From NCBI GenBank assembly GCA_036971615.1, contig JAYKKR010000007.1, positions 1,302,001 to 1,366,000 on the forward strand: a stretch of DNA of 64,000 nucleotides, given 5' to 3'. The DNA is from Amyloporia xantha. Taxonomy: Eukaryota > Basidiomycota > Agaricomycetes > Polyporales > Adustoporiaceae. A program made the position numbers and the translations under genes. Within the stretch, counting starts at the first letter, position 1. The number at the start of each line of letters is the position of its first letter. The notes below the pieces were generated by a model. That model searched no databases and was not told the origin of the DNA. It worked only from the letters and a program-made list of their open reading frames with translations. This document shows positions 53,101 through 64,000 of the stretch, piece after piece.

Positions 53101-53239
53101 CAAAGTACCCGTCCTTGACTTCGGGCATGTGTATTCCTGCAGGAGTGACGGTTGATTCCTGGGACGAGCTACGAGAGGTAACCGGACGAGTTGCAGCGTC
53201 ATCGCTGTCGTAGAGCGGATCCGGAGAGGAATTATCCAT
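50115..53239 (-). CDS. AMD1: AMP deaminase
   Basis: Converts AMP to IMP and ammonia in purine interconversion, setting adenylate pools. I start at ATG 53239 ([14 protein letters not shown]) and stop at 50115; many introns. Order: a regulatory N-terminus; [55 protein letters not shown]; then the catalytic barrel with zinc ligands in [20 protein letters not shown]. Next come [103 protein letters not shown] and the catalytic segment [20 protein letters not shown]. The C-terminus ends [12 protein letters not shown] ... VRRTAN after a GTCAGT...CAG intron. All canonical motifs are present. Confidence 0.93.
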
Positions 53240-54072
53240 GTTATGAAAGCGAACGGTACTGTCTGTTTCTGCAAGCCACGAAAGCGAGGATCGGTATAGC
53301 TTCAACGACTGTAGAAAGAATGAGGGTAGAGGGAGGATTTTCAGATCCCAATGCCCGGTGTAATTACCCCTGTAGATGAAAATGTCTGGCGGATTTAGAC
53401 GCTGAATTGGACTCGATTGCTTGATGATCGCGTCTCGGATCGGTACAGTACATATCACAGATCAATAAACTAACTACGTATACAGGTGACCCTTGTACGA
53501 ACGCTGGGTAAACAACACACATCATCTAGTAACTCATGACACAGCTGCACCGAATGTGACCGTGTACAACTGCCCGGTCCTGTGAATGATACCCCACAAA
53601 TGCTCGCGATGATATCCGCCTCTCAACTCGGACTACTACCGGTCCACCGAGTTACGGTTCTTCCTGGGACGAGGGGGGTCCTGGCCGCACATAACGCCGT
53701 GGTGCGGTTGGATATGAGATCCGATGAGTTTCGTGAGCCTATAGGCGCATTGGTAGCGCAGCGTTGCACATCAGGATTCTTAAAAGACATGCAGGACACC
53801 CCTATGGTCCTTGTGGACGGGCTGCGAACGTACGGAACATGTCTGACTGGTGACCGCCATCTCTGAAACAGAAGAGCGAGATCGACAGGCTGGTTCCAGA
53901 AGACAGCAGATGTTCCACTCCGGAAATAAGTGCCAGTGGGTAGTGGAAACACTAAGACCATCCATATGCGCATTGAAATAACACAGACACGAGGACTTGT
54001 CAGGATAGTTGAGTCCTTATTATCCGACGACGTGGAAAGGGGTGAATCGAAATGTGAACGCGCCTATTACAT
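53240..54072. other. Intergenic between AMP deaminase and F-box gene
   Basis: Promoter of AMP deaminase on the left and 3' flank of the minus-strand F-box gene on the right. A 94-codon plus-strand frame at 53582 has no recognisable domain and I do not call it. Confidence 0.4.
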
Positions 54073-55563
54073 TCAAGATGTAGAGAATCTATGGCCTAAC
54101 ACGGGTAACAGGTCCAAGGCATGCTGCGCACGGAATTCTGCACACCTGCTGATAGTAACGTCCGTCAGCGTGCTGACCCCATCTTGCGCAGTGGTGTCTG
54201 TGAACTCAACACGACGGCGTAACGCCGATACGACAGCATCGCCGGTCAATCTATGGCATCGCCAGAGTCCTAGGACGACTAGCCGAGGTAGCCATACGCG
54301 CGCGACATGGGCAGGAGTATCGAGATCGGTGCTTCCCTGATATGGAAGACCCTCCGCGCGCAAAGGGAAAGGAGCTAGAGCATTGATCACGGTATTGGAC
54401 ATGTCGGAGGCGACGATGCGGAACTCTTTCAAGCTTTCCAAACGCTCGAAGCACCAGAGGAAATCCTTTGTGCGCATATCCGCGTAGTTCATCTCCAGTA
54501 CCTCCAACGGCGGCTTACTCCGTTGGAACAACGAACGGAGCCCCATGCCAGTGGCACGATCGCTCCATGGTGACTGCGAGAAGTCGTGTGCCTCATCCTC
54601 GGAGTCGCCCTCCTCGACGATGCCCGTATATGGATCGTGGCGAATCTCGAAGTCGATGTTTGTGTATTCGAGATATAGTTCGGTCAGCTTCGGCGTGTCG
54701 ACATGCGAGAGGATGGTGCGCACGTCGCAGGTGCTCCGCAGCGAAAGTACCCTCAAATGGGGCAACTGGACGACAGGTGGGTGAGAGGCATTTTCTTTGG
54801 GCGTGCCCTCGTGCGGGACTCCATAGAAAACAAACCTCTCGAGCATGGGGACGGCGGAGAGGAAGTTGAGCATGCGAGTAGCATCAGTGCTGGTGTCGAT
54901 GGACTCGGAAATGGTGAGCTCCGAAATGAGCAAGGCGCACATGTGGCTCGGTAGTGGTAAACTGCTGAGCGATACGTGCATGGCGACGTCGCAAGATTTC
55001 GATGAGCGAAAGGATGGAATTGATGTGAAAGTGGAGGTGGATGCATTTATGTTAGGATCGTCATCACCGAGAAGCAACTGTTCAAGTCCAGAACTACCCC
55101 GCATCATTAAATGCAAATGATCCAACCGACTCTCCGGTGCGGCCATCTCAAAATGGGCGAAATCAATGTATTCGGTATTGTCACATGTGATGATTTCGCA
55201 TACACGCCAGCGGGATATCTGGAACGAGAGAGGGGACAAGAGGGGAAGCAGCATGTCCGAGGACTCTACGCTGATGTGGACATGGAAGGGCAGCGGGCTG
55301 GATCGTTTCAACCACAGCCGAGCTTGGTGGTGGGAGGCCTCCACCTTGCGTTTATCATTCAGAAAGACGTGCTGCCATACGTTGGGAGACGCGTTTACGA
55401 CGCTATGCCAATACTGACACACGCGCTGAAGAGTGAGCAGGACGAGTTCATCTCCGGGTGCGTGTGCGCAATATATGAAGATCTCGATGAGTAGTTCCGG
55501 AGGTAGACATTCAGCAAGAGACGACAATGAAGGGCTGCAGGGATGTGGGGGCTCGAGGAACAT
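54073..55563 (-). CDS. F-box protein, about 496 aa
   Basis: Single-exon F-box protein unrelated in detail to the pair at 41-45 kb. The F-box follows the start closely: LAECLPPELLIEIFIYCAHA ... LQRVCQYWHSVVNASPNVWQ. The body has leucine-rich-like strands (LPSHMCALLISELTISESID, LPHLRVLSLRSTC, KLTELYLEYTNIDFEI, LVVLGLWRCHRLTGDAVVSA), the last resembling the LRR consensus of FBXL proteins. The first ATG in frame is at 55563. The frame continues upstream without an ATG to 55719, so a 5' exon is possible. It is divergently oriented from the ribosomal protein S19 gene, with about 450 bp between the starts. Confidence 0.82.
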   Translation of the reverse strand: MFLEPPHPCSPSLSSLAECLPPELLIEIFIYCAHAPGDELVLLTLQRVCQYWHSVVNASPNVWQHVFLNDKRKVEASHHQARLWLKRSSPLPFHVHISVESSDMLLPLLSPLSFQISRWRVCEIITCDNTEYIDFAHFEMAAPESRLDHLHLMMRGSSGLEQLLLGDDDPNINASTSTFTSIPSFRSSKSCDVAMHVSLSSLPLPSHMCALLISELTISESIDTSTDATRMLNFLSAVPMLERFVFYGVPHEGTPKENASHPPVVQLPHLRVLSLRSTCDVRTILSHVDTPKLTELYLEYTNIDFEIRHDPYTGIVEEGDSEDEAHDFSQSPWSDRATGMGLRSLFQRSKPPLEVLEMNYADMRTKDFLWCFERLESLKEFRIVASDMSNTVINALAPFPLRAEGLPYQGSTDLDTPAHVARVWLPRLVVLGLWRCHRLTGDAVVSALRRRVEFTDTTAQDGVSTLTDVTISRCAEFRAQHALDLLPVLGHRFSTS

Positions 55564-56013
55564 GACTAGGCCTGAGTGGAATGCAAGGATAGCATCACCG
55601 CAGAGCAAGCGATACAGGGTACACCGATCAGGAAAGAGGCGTGAGAATGTATACTGAATCCCACCAGACCCCCACTCAATCACCGCCGTATTGCCAGGAG
55701 TCGTGGCGGCGCGACTCAATATGCTGTTGATAGCAATGCCAGGCGCATTTCGTCAACATGGATTGAATCAAGATATCTTGCGAGGAGAATGATTTGAACA
55801 TTGCAATCAAGGAGGCAATAAGTAAGAGACGTCTCGAGCATAAGGTCGGCGCTGGATTCAGAAAGCGCTTGCTGACTAAGCGCAGAACTGCACAGAACTG
55901 GGTGGCTGGCTTCGAACTCAAAATACACATTCCAGACTATCCACACCGCCGCTAACGTCGCGCCCGCTGAAGTCCCGCCCCCTTCCAAAGGTAATCTCTC
56001 TTTCTGCCACAAA

Positions 56014-56639
56014 ATGCCCGGAGTACGAGACATCAGGTGAGTGCTACTGCAAGTATCTATAGTTATTTGTACAACATCTGACCGCAGGTAATCGCACCTC
56101 TGTGCCGTACCTTACATTGCAGCGCGGAGGCGTTCATCACAGCATACGCGTCCCATCTCAAGCGATCGGGAAAGCTGGAGGTTCCCACATGGGTTGACGT
56201 TGTCAAAACTGGCTCCTTCAAGGAGCTCGCCCCATATGACCCCGACTGGTACTACGTCCGCGCAGGTCCGTTTGGTAACTTGGCATTTCACTTCGGCCTA
56301 GTCTAACCGACAACCACAGCTGCCGTTGCAAGACACATCTACCTGCGGAAAGATGTTGGCATTGGCGCATTGACGAAACTACACGGTGGCCGCAACCGAC
56401 GCGGCAACCGCCCCTCGCATCACGCAGACTCCTCTGCGTCCGTGCAGCGCAAGATCTGCCAGTCGCTCGAGAAGATTGGTGTCCTCGAGCAGACCGACAA
56501 CGGTGGTCGCCGGATTAGCCAGGATGGCCAGCGGGACTTGGACCGTATTGCGACGGCTGTAGTGGAGGCAGCGAGAGAAGAAGAGGACGAGGAGGAGGAA
56601 GAGGAGGAGGCTGAAGAGGAGGAGGAGGACGAGGAGTAG
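56014..56639 (+). CDS. RPS19: 40S ribosomal protein S19, 161 aa
   Basis: Component of the small ribosomal subunit head, needed for 18S rRNA maturation. Exons 56014..56036, 56123..56265 and 56320..56639 close in phase. Family blocks: [67 protein letters not shown]-like [20 protein letters not shown], and [16 protein letters not shown] ... [16 protein letters not shown]. The protein ends in a tail of about 24 residues that are nearly all Glu/Asp, which yeast and animal S19 do not have. The tail is encoded by a GAGGAG-rich run (56578-56636). Confidence 0.95.
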
Positions 56640-57294
56640 ACTCTGCGGGGATCCCCAGTTGCGGACGGTGGAGTCGGCCGTCCATCTCGGTACCCGCTGT
56701 ATGTATTCAGCATGAGCCCTCTTTATATTCTGACCGGTATGACACATGCGGCTCTCAAAATTCCAGGCAGCATTTCTTTCACAGTATCACCTTTCCGTAA
56801 GACTGCGGGTCGCGTCCAAACACAGTTTGCGGTGAAGTGTCTTGTGTTTCAGGATCTTGCAGTGCTGATACGGAGGTTACATACTACAGCAGATGCATGG
56901 GATCAGGCATGTTTCCCTTCATGTGGTATGCCGATTTGTGTGTATATTGCAGCAATTATCAATAGGAGGGTATCATGCATGCACGACATGAATCTAACAC
57001 GATGCATCTGTCTCAATGTTCACAATTCGAACTTTACTGCAAATCAAAGGCTTCTTGTATATTGATCAACCTCTAACCTAAAGACCTTTCTAGTCTATCC
57101 ATAGCGGCACCAGGACCTGCGAGTACCACAGCCGATGTGAGAGCTTTTTCTAACGATTAGCCCCTACACCCCACGAAATGAACCTTGGGAGGGGAGTCTA
57201 TGTGTATGGGTACAAGATCGATGTCGAAAACAGCAAAAGCAGAGACGGACAACGAAACCATGACGGGGAACACGGCAGGCATGTCGCACAATAC
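56640..57294. other. Convergent 3' flank of RPS19 and desaturase
   Basis: No gene recognised; the two flanking genes point toward each other. Confidence 0.5.
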
Positions 57295-59101
57295 TTATGC
57301 GTCTTTTTCGAATTCAATACCCGAATCGCTCACGCTGCTGTCGGTGCACACCGGGCGAGTCTGAGCCAGGCCCTGAGCATTCTTGTAGAACACAATGTCG
57401 CCCTCATCCTCAACAAACTGCACGATAAAGAATGTCAGAAAGATCACAGATAGAATAAAATAAAAGCTGCGGACCTTGCACTCTTTGAAGACGCGGTACA
57501 TCTCTGACCAGCCACCGGGACGGCCCTGAAGAGGCGTCAGACCAGCCTCAGCCAGTCTACGGCGCAGCGCATCTGATGCTTCCCATCTATATTCAGGGTT
57601 AGGGATACCACAGGAATGTACTGGCATTTATCACCCACGCGTTATAATGAGGAATCTTGCTCGATACGTGATGCGCAACGTGGGTCTCCGAGATACCGTG
57701 AGTCCAGTGGGCACCCAGCCATGCCATGATGCTACCACAATCACCGAGCAAGTTACGGTCCATCGTCGCGAGAGCACCACGAGGGAAGGTGAACTCTGGA
57801 GCACGATAATGAGGGAGCAGAGGATCGGTGTGTTGCAGGAAGGTAATCAGCACGAGCCAGTGGTTGACCCTACAATACTCTTAGTATGAGCCATCATACT
57901 TGAGTCCCGCTAAGGAACATCAACGCACCACAAGTAGGGAGCAAGGTAGACACGGAAAACTTCAGCAAAACCCCTGTAGTGGATCGCAGTCATAACCCCC
58001 GCCAGCCAAAGCACAATACCAAGGTCCGAAATCAGGATCTGGTCCCGGTGGTGCGGTGCAAACATGACCGCCGAAGGGTTGAAATCTGCATTCAACACAG
58101 TTGGCCATGGCTCGGGCAAAACAATAAAGAAAACGAACGGTTTGTGCCACGAGGATACCGCTTCTGACCGGAGGCATTCCTGCAGATGTACATCCACCAT
58201 CCGACTATCTATTCCGTTGAACCGGAACGCTATCAATAAAACTACGACACTATACATAATATGAGCTTACGAGGTAACTGGCTGCGCCAAGAGTAGCACC
58301 GATAGGAGAGTCACCAAGAGCTTCCACGAACTCCTTCTTGATGTCATCCGAGACACTAGAGCCATACAGATCCTCCTTTGCAGGGTCCAAGGGGGGAAGG
58401 CCTACTTGCGAGCGCGTTCTGGGGACGAAGACCTGGTCCTGAGTCATGTGGCCAGTAGACGCATGATGCTTTGCATGGGTAATGCGCCATGAGTGGTAAG
58501 GGACGCCAACTCTAAATTACACCATTACGAAAACGATCACATGTCAATACGCGTTTGAAATAAGGAGCGACACTGCGGCAGACATACGCGGAATGCAGAA
58601 TCCAACCAACAGCGTTGTTCAGGGCTTTCGACTCGGAAAAAGCTTGGTGACCACACTCGTGAGCGAGCACCCAAATACCAGTGCCAACAAGGCCATTGAC
58701 AAAGCTGTACAACGCCCAAAGTGCGACACGCGCGAACGAGTAGAGGTAGGGACTAGGCAAGCTGATTTGTTCGGGCGTGATACGAGCATCGAGGAAGGTA
58801 GCGAGCTTGTACACGCAACCGATCAGAAACAAGTCATAGACACTAAGATGTAGCATTAGGCAAGCCAGCAACGGAGACGGAGACGGATACGCCTACTCAC
58901 ACATAGCTCATAGACCTGAGAGCTGAACGTTTATAGCAATGCGAACTGGCTCATGGGTGTAAGTACAGCTGAAAAATGCGTCGGCCGATGCCAGCAGAGC
59001 ACATACGGGATCGCTGAGAGCAAGTCCTTTATGCTGAGGTCTGGAATAGGAAATGGAGTCTGTTCGATGGTGGTCCTCGTGTCTGAGGTCTCCTTGGCCA
59101 T
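57295..59101 (-). CDS. Delta-12-type fatty acid desaturase
   Basis: Membrane di-iron desaturase of the FAD2 family, expected in the ER to convert oleate to linoleate. Start ATG 59101 (MAKETSDTRTTIEQTPFPIP); the next exons give IPSHCYKRSALRSMSYV and VYDLFLIGCVYKLATF. All three histidine boxes are present: HECGH in WVLAHECGHQAFSES, HxxHH in WRITHAKHHASTGH, and HxxHH in ISETHVAHHVSSKIPHYNAW. Hydrophobic segments flank them as in the family (LWALYSFVNGLVGTGIW, LGIVLWLAGVMTAIHYRGF, VNHWLVLITFLQHTDPLLPH). Several short introns; the C-terminus is EFEKDA. Regiospecificity cannot be fixed from sequence alone; the Asp/Thr/Gln-rich N-terminus fits basidiomycete delta-12 enzymes. Confidence 0.9.
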
Positions 59102-61469
59102 TTTGAGCAGAAAGGAAGGAGAAAGGAGGCCTAATCGTCTAGAGGTCTGAAGGAAGAGGAGACGAGAGACGGGGAAAAGGCAGTTAGACGAGTTTTATAA
59201 CATGGGGGCCAATTATTGCCGGCGCTTGCCGACCATCCGTTGGGGCAGCTTGACAAGTTGGCGCACATCGCTCGAATTCCTCCACATCGACGTCGGTCTC
59301 TCCAGTCGCCGCCGCCTGCCTGCCACCTTTGCTGTAGTTCTAGGTCTGCTCTCGCCGCTCATTTGGTCTCGCTCGTTCACTCTGCTTTCTAGCCTTGCAC
59401 AGATGGGACTCGCTCTCGCTTCATAGTGTCGCTAGCGAGATCAGCACGTGAAAACTGTGTGAAGGTTTTCCTGATGCCGCCCCAGGAAAGTCATGCAAAG
59501 CTATCTCGTCGACAGATATGTAGGACCATCCGTCACTGGGATATCATTCATAGCATCTGTATATCTACTCTCCTCCGATGTGAATTCGATATATCCTTCT
59601 TTCGGGCCAAGAGGATGTCGGCGATTGTACTAAATACTGTAGCCGACATCTGCGCATTCTAAGCGATTCAGGCAGTGCAAATTTGTCGTGGGCTGTGAGT
59701 CGTAAGGACATGTCCAGAAACCGGTCTAGATATCTTTCCTGATTTCCGTTTTCTCAGCAAATTTCCCAGCAATGCCTCATTGCCACCTGTGTGAATGTTT
59801 GATGCCAGTTATAGTGACCTAGATGGAGTTCACAGCAAAAAGATCCCTTATGGCTTCCATTTGAATGCTATCGGGAACTCATACATTGCGCGAGCAGCAA
59901 GTGACACTGTGCCTCGCTTCTCAGCTTCTATTCAATTGCTATAGTACGGGTAACTTGTGGTAAGTGTAAACCTTGCATTGGCTTCAAAGGCATTGCCGCA
60001 GCGTCGGTGACTTCCGGTGCAGTGTTATCCCCAAATTCCCACTGTATTCTCATGCCTCCAGTAATTGCACTGCGCGGAATTGGGGACGACGTGTACCGCA
60101 ACGCACTAACACAACATGGTGGGTCATATCGGTAATTTTCAACATCGCACGGTTGTGGCGAAGCATACTTTACTACAAGCAGCGTCATTGCGCACGCTGG
60201 TTCCTGCGAATTGGTCCTATATGGAAAACGTTTACGGCTCATATTTGTGTGACAGCGATGCTCAGCTATACGGATGCAACGGCTCCGATTCTATTCGTTC
60301 CGCTAACGGGTAGTGCAATTTGGCCTACGTTCCGATACTGTCCCATAACTATAGTATGTTGGAATCTTGTTCCGCATCTTGCCATTCTTATCCGCAAACG
60401 TGTTTCGGGCCCGGTGAGCCTCGTTCCTTGGACTTGCCCTTTCATGTGATACTGGTCTCCCCTTGTTATGCTCCACGGAGGTCCGCTTATCCGAAGAACA
60501 TTGGCCAGTCTGTACAGCTTTGCAGCCTTATGCCAGCAGACGAAACGTAAGGGAGAAGATGCAACAACAACTGTCGATAACGCTGGATCCGCCGCATTTG
60601 TTGGACAGAATATCCGTACAATGTGAAGTCGCGACCTTTCCCATATCCACGTTGCCCATGGTCCCGATTATCCAAGTCGCGGGCTTTCCATGTCTGCCGT
60701 CAGTGTCGGCCAAACATCACCAATGCGCATGAGCAGGGAAGGGGAGCTGAGTACTGACGCTCTTTCATCATCAATCCGAAGACACCAGCCTGTGTCAAAG
60801 TTCTGTCAACTAATACTGTCAGTATGCATCCCGATACGTCTTGTATATCATTCTTTTTCAACCAAGATGTGCTACCTGGGACAATACTGACTGTACAACG
60901 AAAGCTTGTCGTGAAATCAAGCCGTATCGGCTTGGACGGTGACTATGGATTTTGATGTGCCTTTTCTTTCCACTTGTGAACACGTAGTAGTAAGTATGCC
61001 ATTTGGATGACACTCTAAATCTAGGTCAGGCATGACAAGTGATGCCTCTATTATTATACCGACATATTTATCAGAGGATGTTAGGAACCTAACTGATAAT
61101 CAAATGTACGTGATGGACCTGTGTCTCTTATTTGCACTACTATCAATGATATGATACTTGTCGTGGACAGCGCAAGCAGAGAGCCCAAAATCAAACAAGC
61201 TGCCAAAAGAAAATCGAAGAGCTGTCTGACCATGACGATAGAATAAAACGCCGCGTCAAGATCTACGCTTATGTATGTAGGCTGCCTAGGCAAGTTGGGT
61301 AACAGCCCAACAACGCAGAGTCTTTCATCATGCCTACAAGCAGCTGCAGTAACTTCATATACAACATAGATAATGAACAGACATCGCCTAAGGACCAGAT
61401 CTCCCTGCCTGAACGACGCCATACATAGATACTACATACACAATACGAATGTCCGAAGGCATGAATCGC
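59102..61469. other. Intergenic, 2.4 kb, unassigned
   Basis: Left edge is the desaturase promoter. The remainder is AT-richer than the genes and shows no exon chain, tRNA or element termini I can define. Confidence 0.4.
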
Positions 61470-63384
61470 CTATGCTAGTGTCCTTAGCCTCTCAGCCAGT
61501 CCATCCAAGAAACCGAACGCGTCCTTGGTGACTGTACGACCATTGCTGCGGTTGATGACCGAGCCGAACTCTGCCACCATCTGCGCCAGAGCCTTGTTGC
61601 TCGAAGCACCCGTCACATCCCGTCGCAAGTTCCAGAGCTTGTTCAATTTTATATACCGAAAATCTACCGCAGGCGCCTGCTCGCCATCTTTTGAATTTGT
61701 CCGCGGCTGCGACGTCCGCATGGGCTCGACGTACACCGAAGGGTCCGCCAGCTGCTTGTACAGCGCGTCGAGAAACGCGAAGCCGTCCTTCGTCAGCGTC
61801 TTGGAGCGACTCTCCTGCAGGACGCCCACGAACTCGGTGATAACTCCCGCGAGGGCAACGTTATCGGTCGCGTCCGGTACGGCCCGCGCGAGTTTCGCCA
61901 AAAGCATCGCCTTTGTGCGCATGGCCACGGGCTTATTGCGAGGCGGATTCTCATCATCACTGCTGATAACGACCACGTCAGCCGGCGGCAGTCGCGGTTT
62001 TTTCGCACCTCCATTTTGCGCTCGGACGCCGTTGACGACTTCGTTGCGGTTGCCTAGGACTTGCCGATCACCCAAGCGAAGATTCGCTAGGTCATTGAGA
62101 ACCCCCTCGACGGCATCCGCATCAGCGGGTGATGATCGTTTTGGTGGTGTTAGGACGTGGATCGTCTGCTGCAGGGTCGAAAGGTCAACATCACCTCCCA
62201 CAGTCATCGAGGCCACATCAACAGACTGAGGCGACTTACCTGCAGCTCAGACGGGGGCCAGACGAAACGTGAGGAGGATGGATACCCCATGTCCTTCATG
62301 AGCTCTCGGAACTCGTTCACCCAATGCACATAGTCTGGGCATTCTGTGAACTTCAGCCGACGGCAGTACCGGAGGAAGTCCTCGAATTCGCTTGGTAGCC
62401 CGCGACAAAGGTCCTCCGGTCGGGCATGACGCTTCTCCCGTTTCAGGCGCTCATGGGCGGCATTTGTCTTTGGGACGCCGTTGCGTGTCCAGCTGAGCCC
62501 ACCAGGAGTGAGCAGGTGAATGAGCATCAGCGCTACCGCTTCTAGGTCATCTCGCCGTGAGGGAACTGCAAGATGCGCATGATCCCGAGCATGAGATCAG
62601 AGTTCATCTCAGTCCGACGGAGCGGAGCGACGGGCGACGCACCGTGGCTTTTGCAATGCACAGCTACGGAGGTGAACCAGTAGTTCCCAATGAAATCGTG
62701 TTTCTCATCTGGGATGTGTCGCCCGGTCGTGGGGTCGATGTACATCTTGGAGAATCCAAAGTCGATCATATAGATCACCTGCTCATCGGGTGGCAGCCCG
62801 ATGACACAGTTCCCGAGTTGGATGTCTCGGTGCAGGATGCCGCGCGAGTGCATGAAATCCAGTCGGGATATCTTGCAGCGCGAAGCGTCGAGGGGCCAGA
62901 AATAGATGCGGACAAGGTTTGACAAGCCATTAGGTGGGGAAGGAAAGCGGGACTAACCACTTGCATCGCAATGCAGCACACGCTACGCAGATCCATAACG
63001 TCCCTTCCACTTTTACGGAGCAGGGAGTCGAGGCTGGGACCTAGCAGATCGATAGCCAGGTAGTCATATTTCCCCTCTATGCCCGCTGCCCAAAGAGTTG
63101 GCATGCCCTGGCCACCTTGAAGCATGGGATAGAAGTAGCGCTCATACCGGTTCGTCGGGCATTCGACGTCAGTGCGCTGCAGCTTGAGTGCGACCTCATG
63201 ATTGCTGTAGAGGTGTGTCGCGCGAAATATGGATCCTTTGGTCCACGAGACAGGGCAGCGGTTCATTATCAGGAATCAGACGACATGGATGGTGAGCCTG
63301 AGCGGCAAACATACCTGAGAATCCGGAACCGAGGTTCTCCCCCACCCAGTAATTAGCAATCTTCCTCGGATAGTGATCTGACAT
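61470..63384 (-). CDS. CK1-like kinase with duplicated C-terminal module, 541 aa
   Basis: Divergent casein kinase 1 family protein. Exons 63384..63315, 63235..62958, 62871..62619, 62565..62240 and 62168..61470 close in phase. The N-lobe has NYWVGENLGSGFSGSIFRAT and the Lys in EVALKLQ. The C-lobe has IEGKYDYLAIDLLGPSLDSL, the catalytic loop HRDIQLGN, DFGFSK and RRDDLEAVALMLIHLLTPGG. The Lys two residues after the catalytic Asp (HRDIK in CK1) is Gln. The CK1 signature after DFG is replaced by HDFIGNYWFTSVAVHCKSHG. After the kinase come basic KKPRLPP and VVVISSDDE (SUMO-interaction-like). Two copies of a module of about 60 residues follow (SKTLTKDGFAFLDALYKQL; GRTVTKDAFGFLDGLAERL). Two acceptors are AAG. 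Activity is uncertain. Confidence 0.85.
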
Positions 63385-64000
63385 GTGGTTCGAGTAGACC
63401 TCGGAAGAGGGATATGTTTGGGAAGGTTCAAGAAGCCGCCTAGGCACCTATGCGTCGGATGCGTTAGGAGAAAGGGAACGCGCGCAGGACAGTATCAGCC
63501 AGGAACTTCAGCACATGCACATGGGTTCTAAGGAGATCGAGAATCGGAGAGGCGCGTGCGATAGACAGCTTACTGTCGTCGCGGTCGCAGGAATGGTTAA
63601 GGCGGGTTTCCTAAGTTCAGCCTCGAGGTGGTAGAGGATGGTGTTCATTGCTCGAGAGGCGAACCGCGAATGCGTTGAACGATCACGTGGGCACCGCGTT
63701 CAAGTCGCGTGCGGGTGGACGTGAGGCCACTGCCGTAAGCGGCTGCCTATGTGCCTTCATACAGCGCCGCGCTCATGCTATAGAGCGCTCATAGACGGAT
63801 GTGTTCAAACTTCATTCATACACTTATGGCCTGACCTCTGCTCGGCACTTTTCTGCATTGCGCTCGGAGTGATTCGCCTCAAGGTCCTTCCTCGGCACCG
63901 GAACGGATGTGCCACACGCTATGACTTAGTAAAAGCTCACCCCCGAATGGACAGATGTGTATCTATGGTATGCACACGTCCTATATTGACCCCGACTGCT
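63385..64000. other. Upstream flank of the CK1-like gene
   Basis: The kinase frame extends upstream of ATG 63384 to a GTG at 63447 without another ATG. Nothing else is recognised up to the window end. Confidence 0.4.

Noticed and set aside
53582..53866. 94-codon plus-strand frame upstream of AMP deaminase
   Set aside because: No recognisable sequence, and an equally long antisense frame overlaps it.

Overview
The window reads as nuclear DNA of a filamentous basidiomycete, most likely an Agaricomycete (mushroom or wood-decay group). It is gene-dense and GC-rich in exons. Nearly every gene is cut by several introns of about 50-90 nt with GTRNGT-like donors. The predicted proteins are full of Ser/Pro/Arg low-complexity segments. 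There are no operons, CRISPR arrays or convincing tRNA/rRNA genes. I derived gene models by hand from frame continuity across splice sites, so exon edges are stated only where the phases close.

Left part (0.8-18.5 kb): a FYRN/FYRC chromatin-type protein, a 1,152-residue Ser-rich protein of unknown role, a small secreted protein, and an RRM+YTH protein expected to read m6A in RNA. Between 18.5 and 23.6 kb is gene-poor DNA containing a 2.5-copy tandem repeat of 330-350 bp. Middle part (23.6-37.3 kb): a BTB/POZ protein, a cluster of diverged inverted repeats, a large acidic protein with a 15-bp in-frame minisatellite, a 275-bp MITE, translation factor eIF3i, and the beta subunit of the Snf1/AMPK complex. 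Right part (37-64 kb): a 626-bp non-autonomous hAT element with a perfect 8-bp target duplication, two tandem F-box paralogs separated by a 122-bp MITE, pyruvate decarboxylase, AMP deaminase, another F-box protein, ribosomal protein S19, a delta-12-type fatty acid desaturase and a divergent CK1-like kinase with a duplicated C-terminal module.

The genes do not form a biosynthetic cluster. Several are loosely tied to energy and carbon metabolism (AMPK beta, AMP deaminase, pyruvate decarboxylase, desaturase), but neighbouring order looks accidental. Four genes contain single-nucleotide frame breaks that no plausible intron removes. One lies in a CCCC run inside pyruvate decarboxylase, which raises the question of assembly indels versus gene decay. 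The most unusual items are the kinase (HRDIQ instead of HRDIK, plus a novel duplicated module and a SUMO-interaction-like motif), the YTH domain split by a long insertion, and the eIF3i model whose first exon carries only the start codon.
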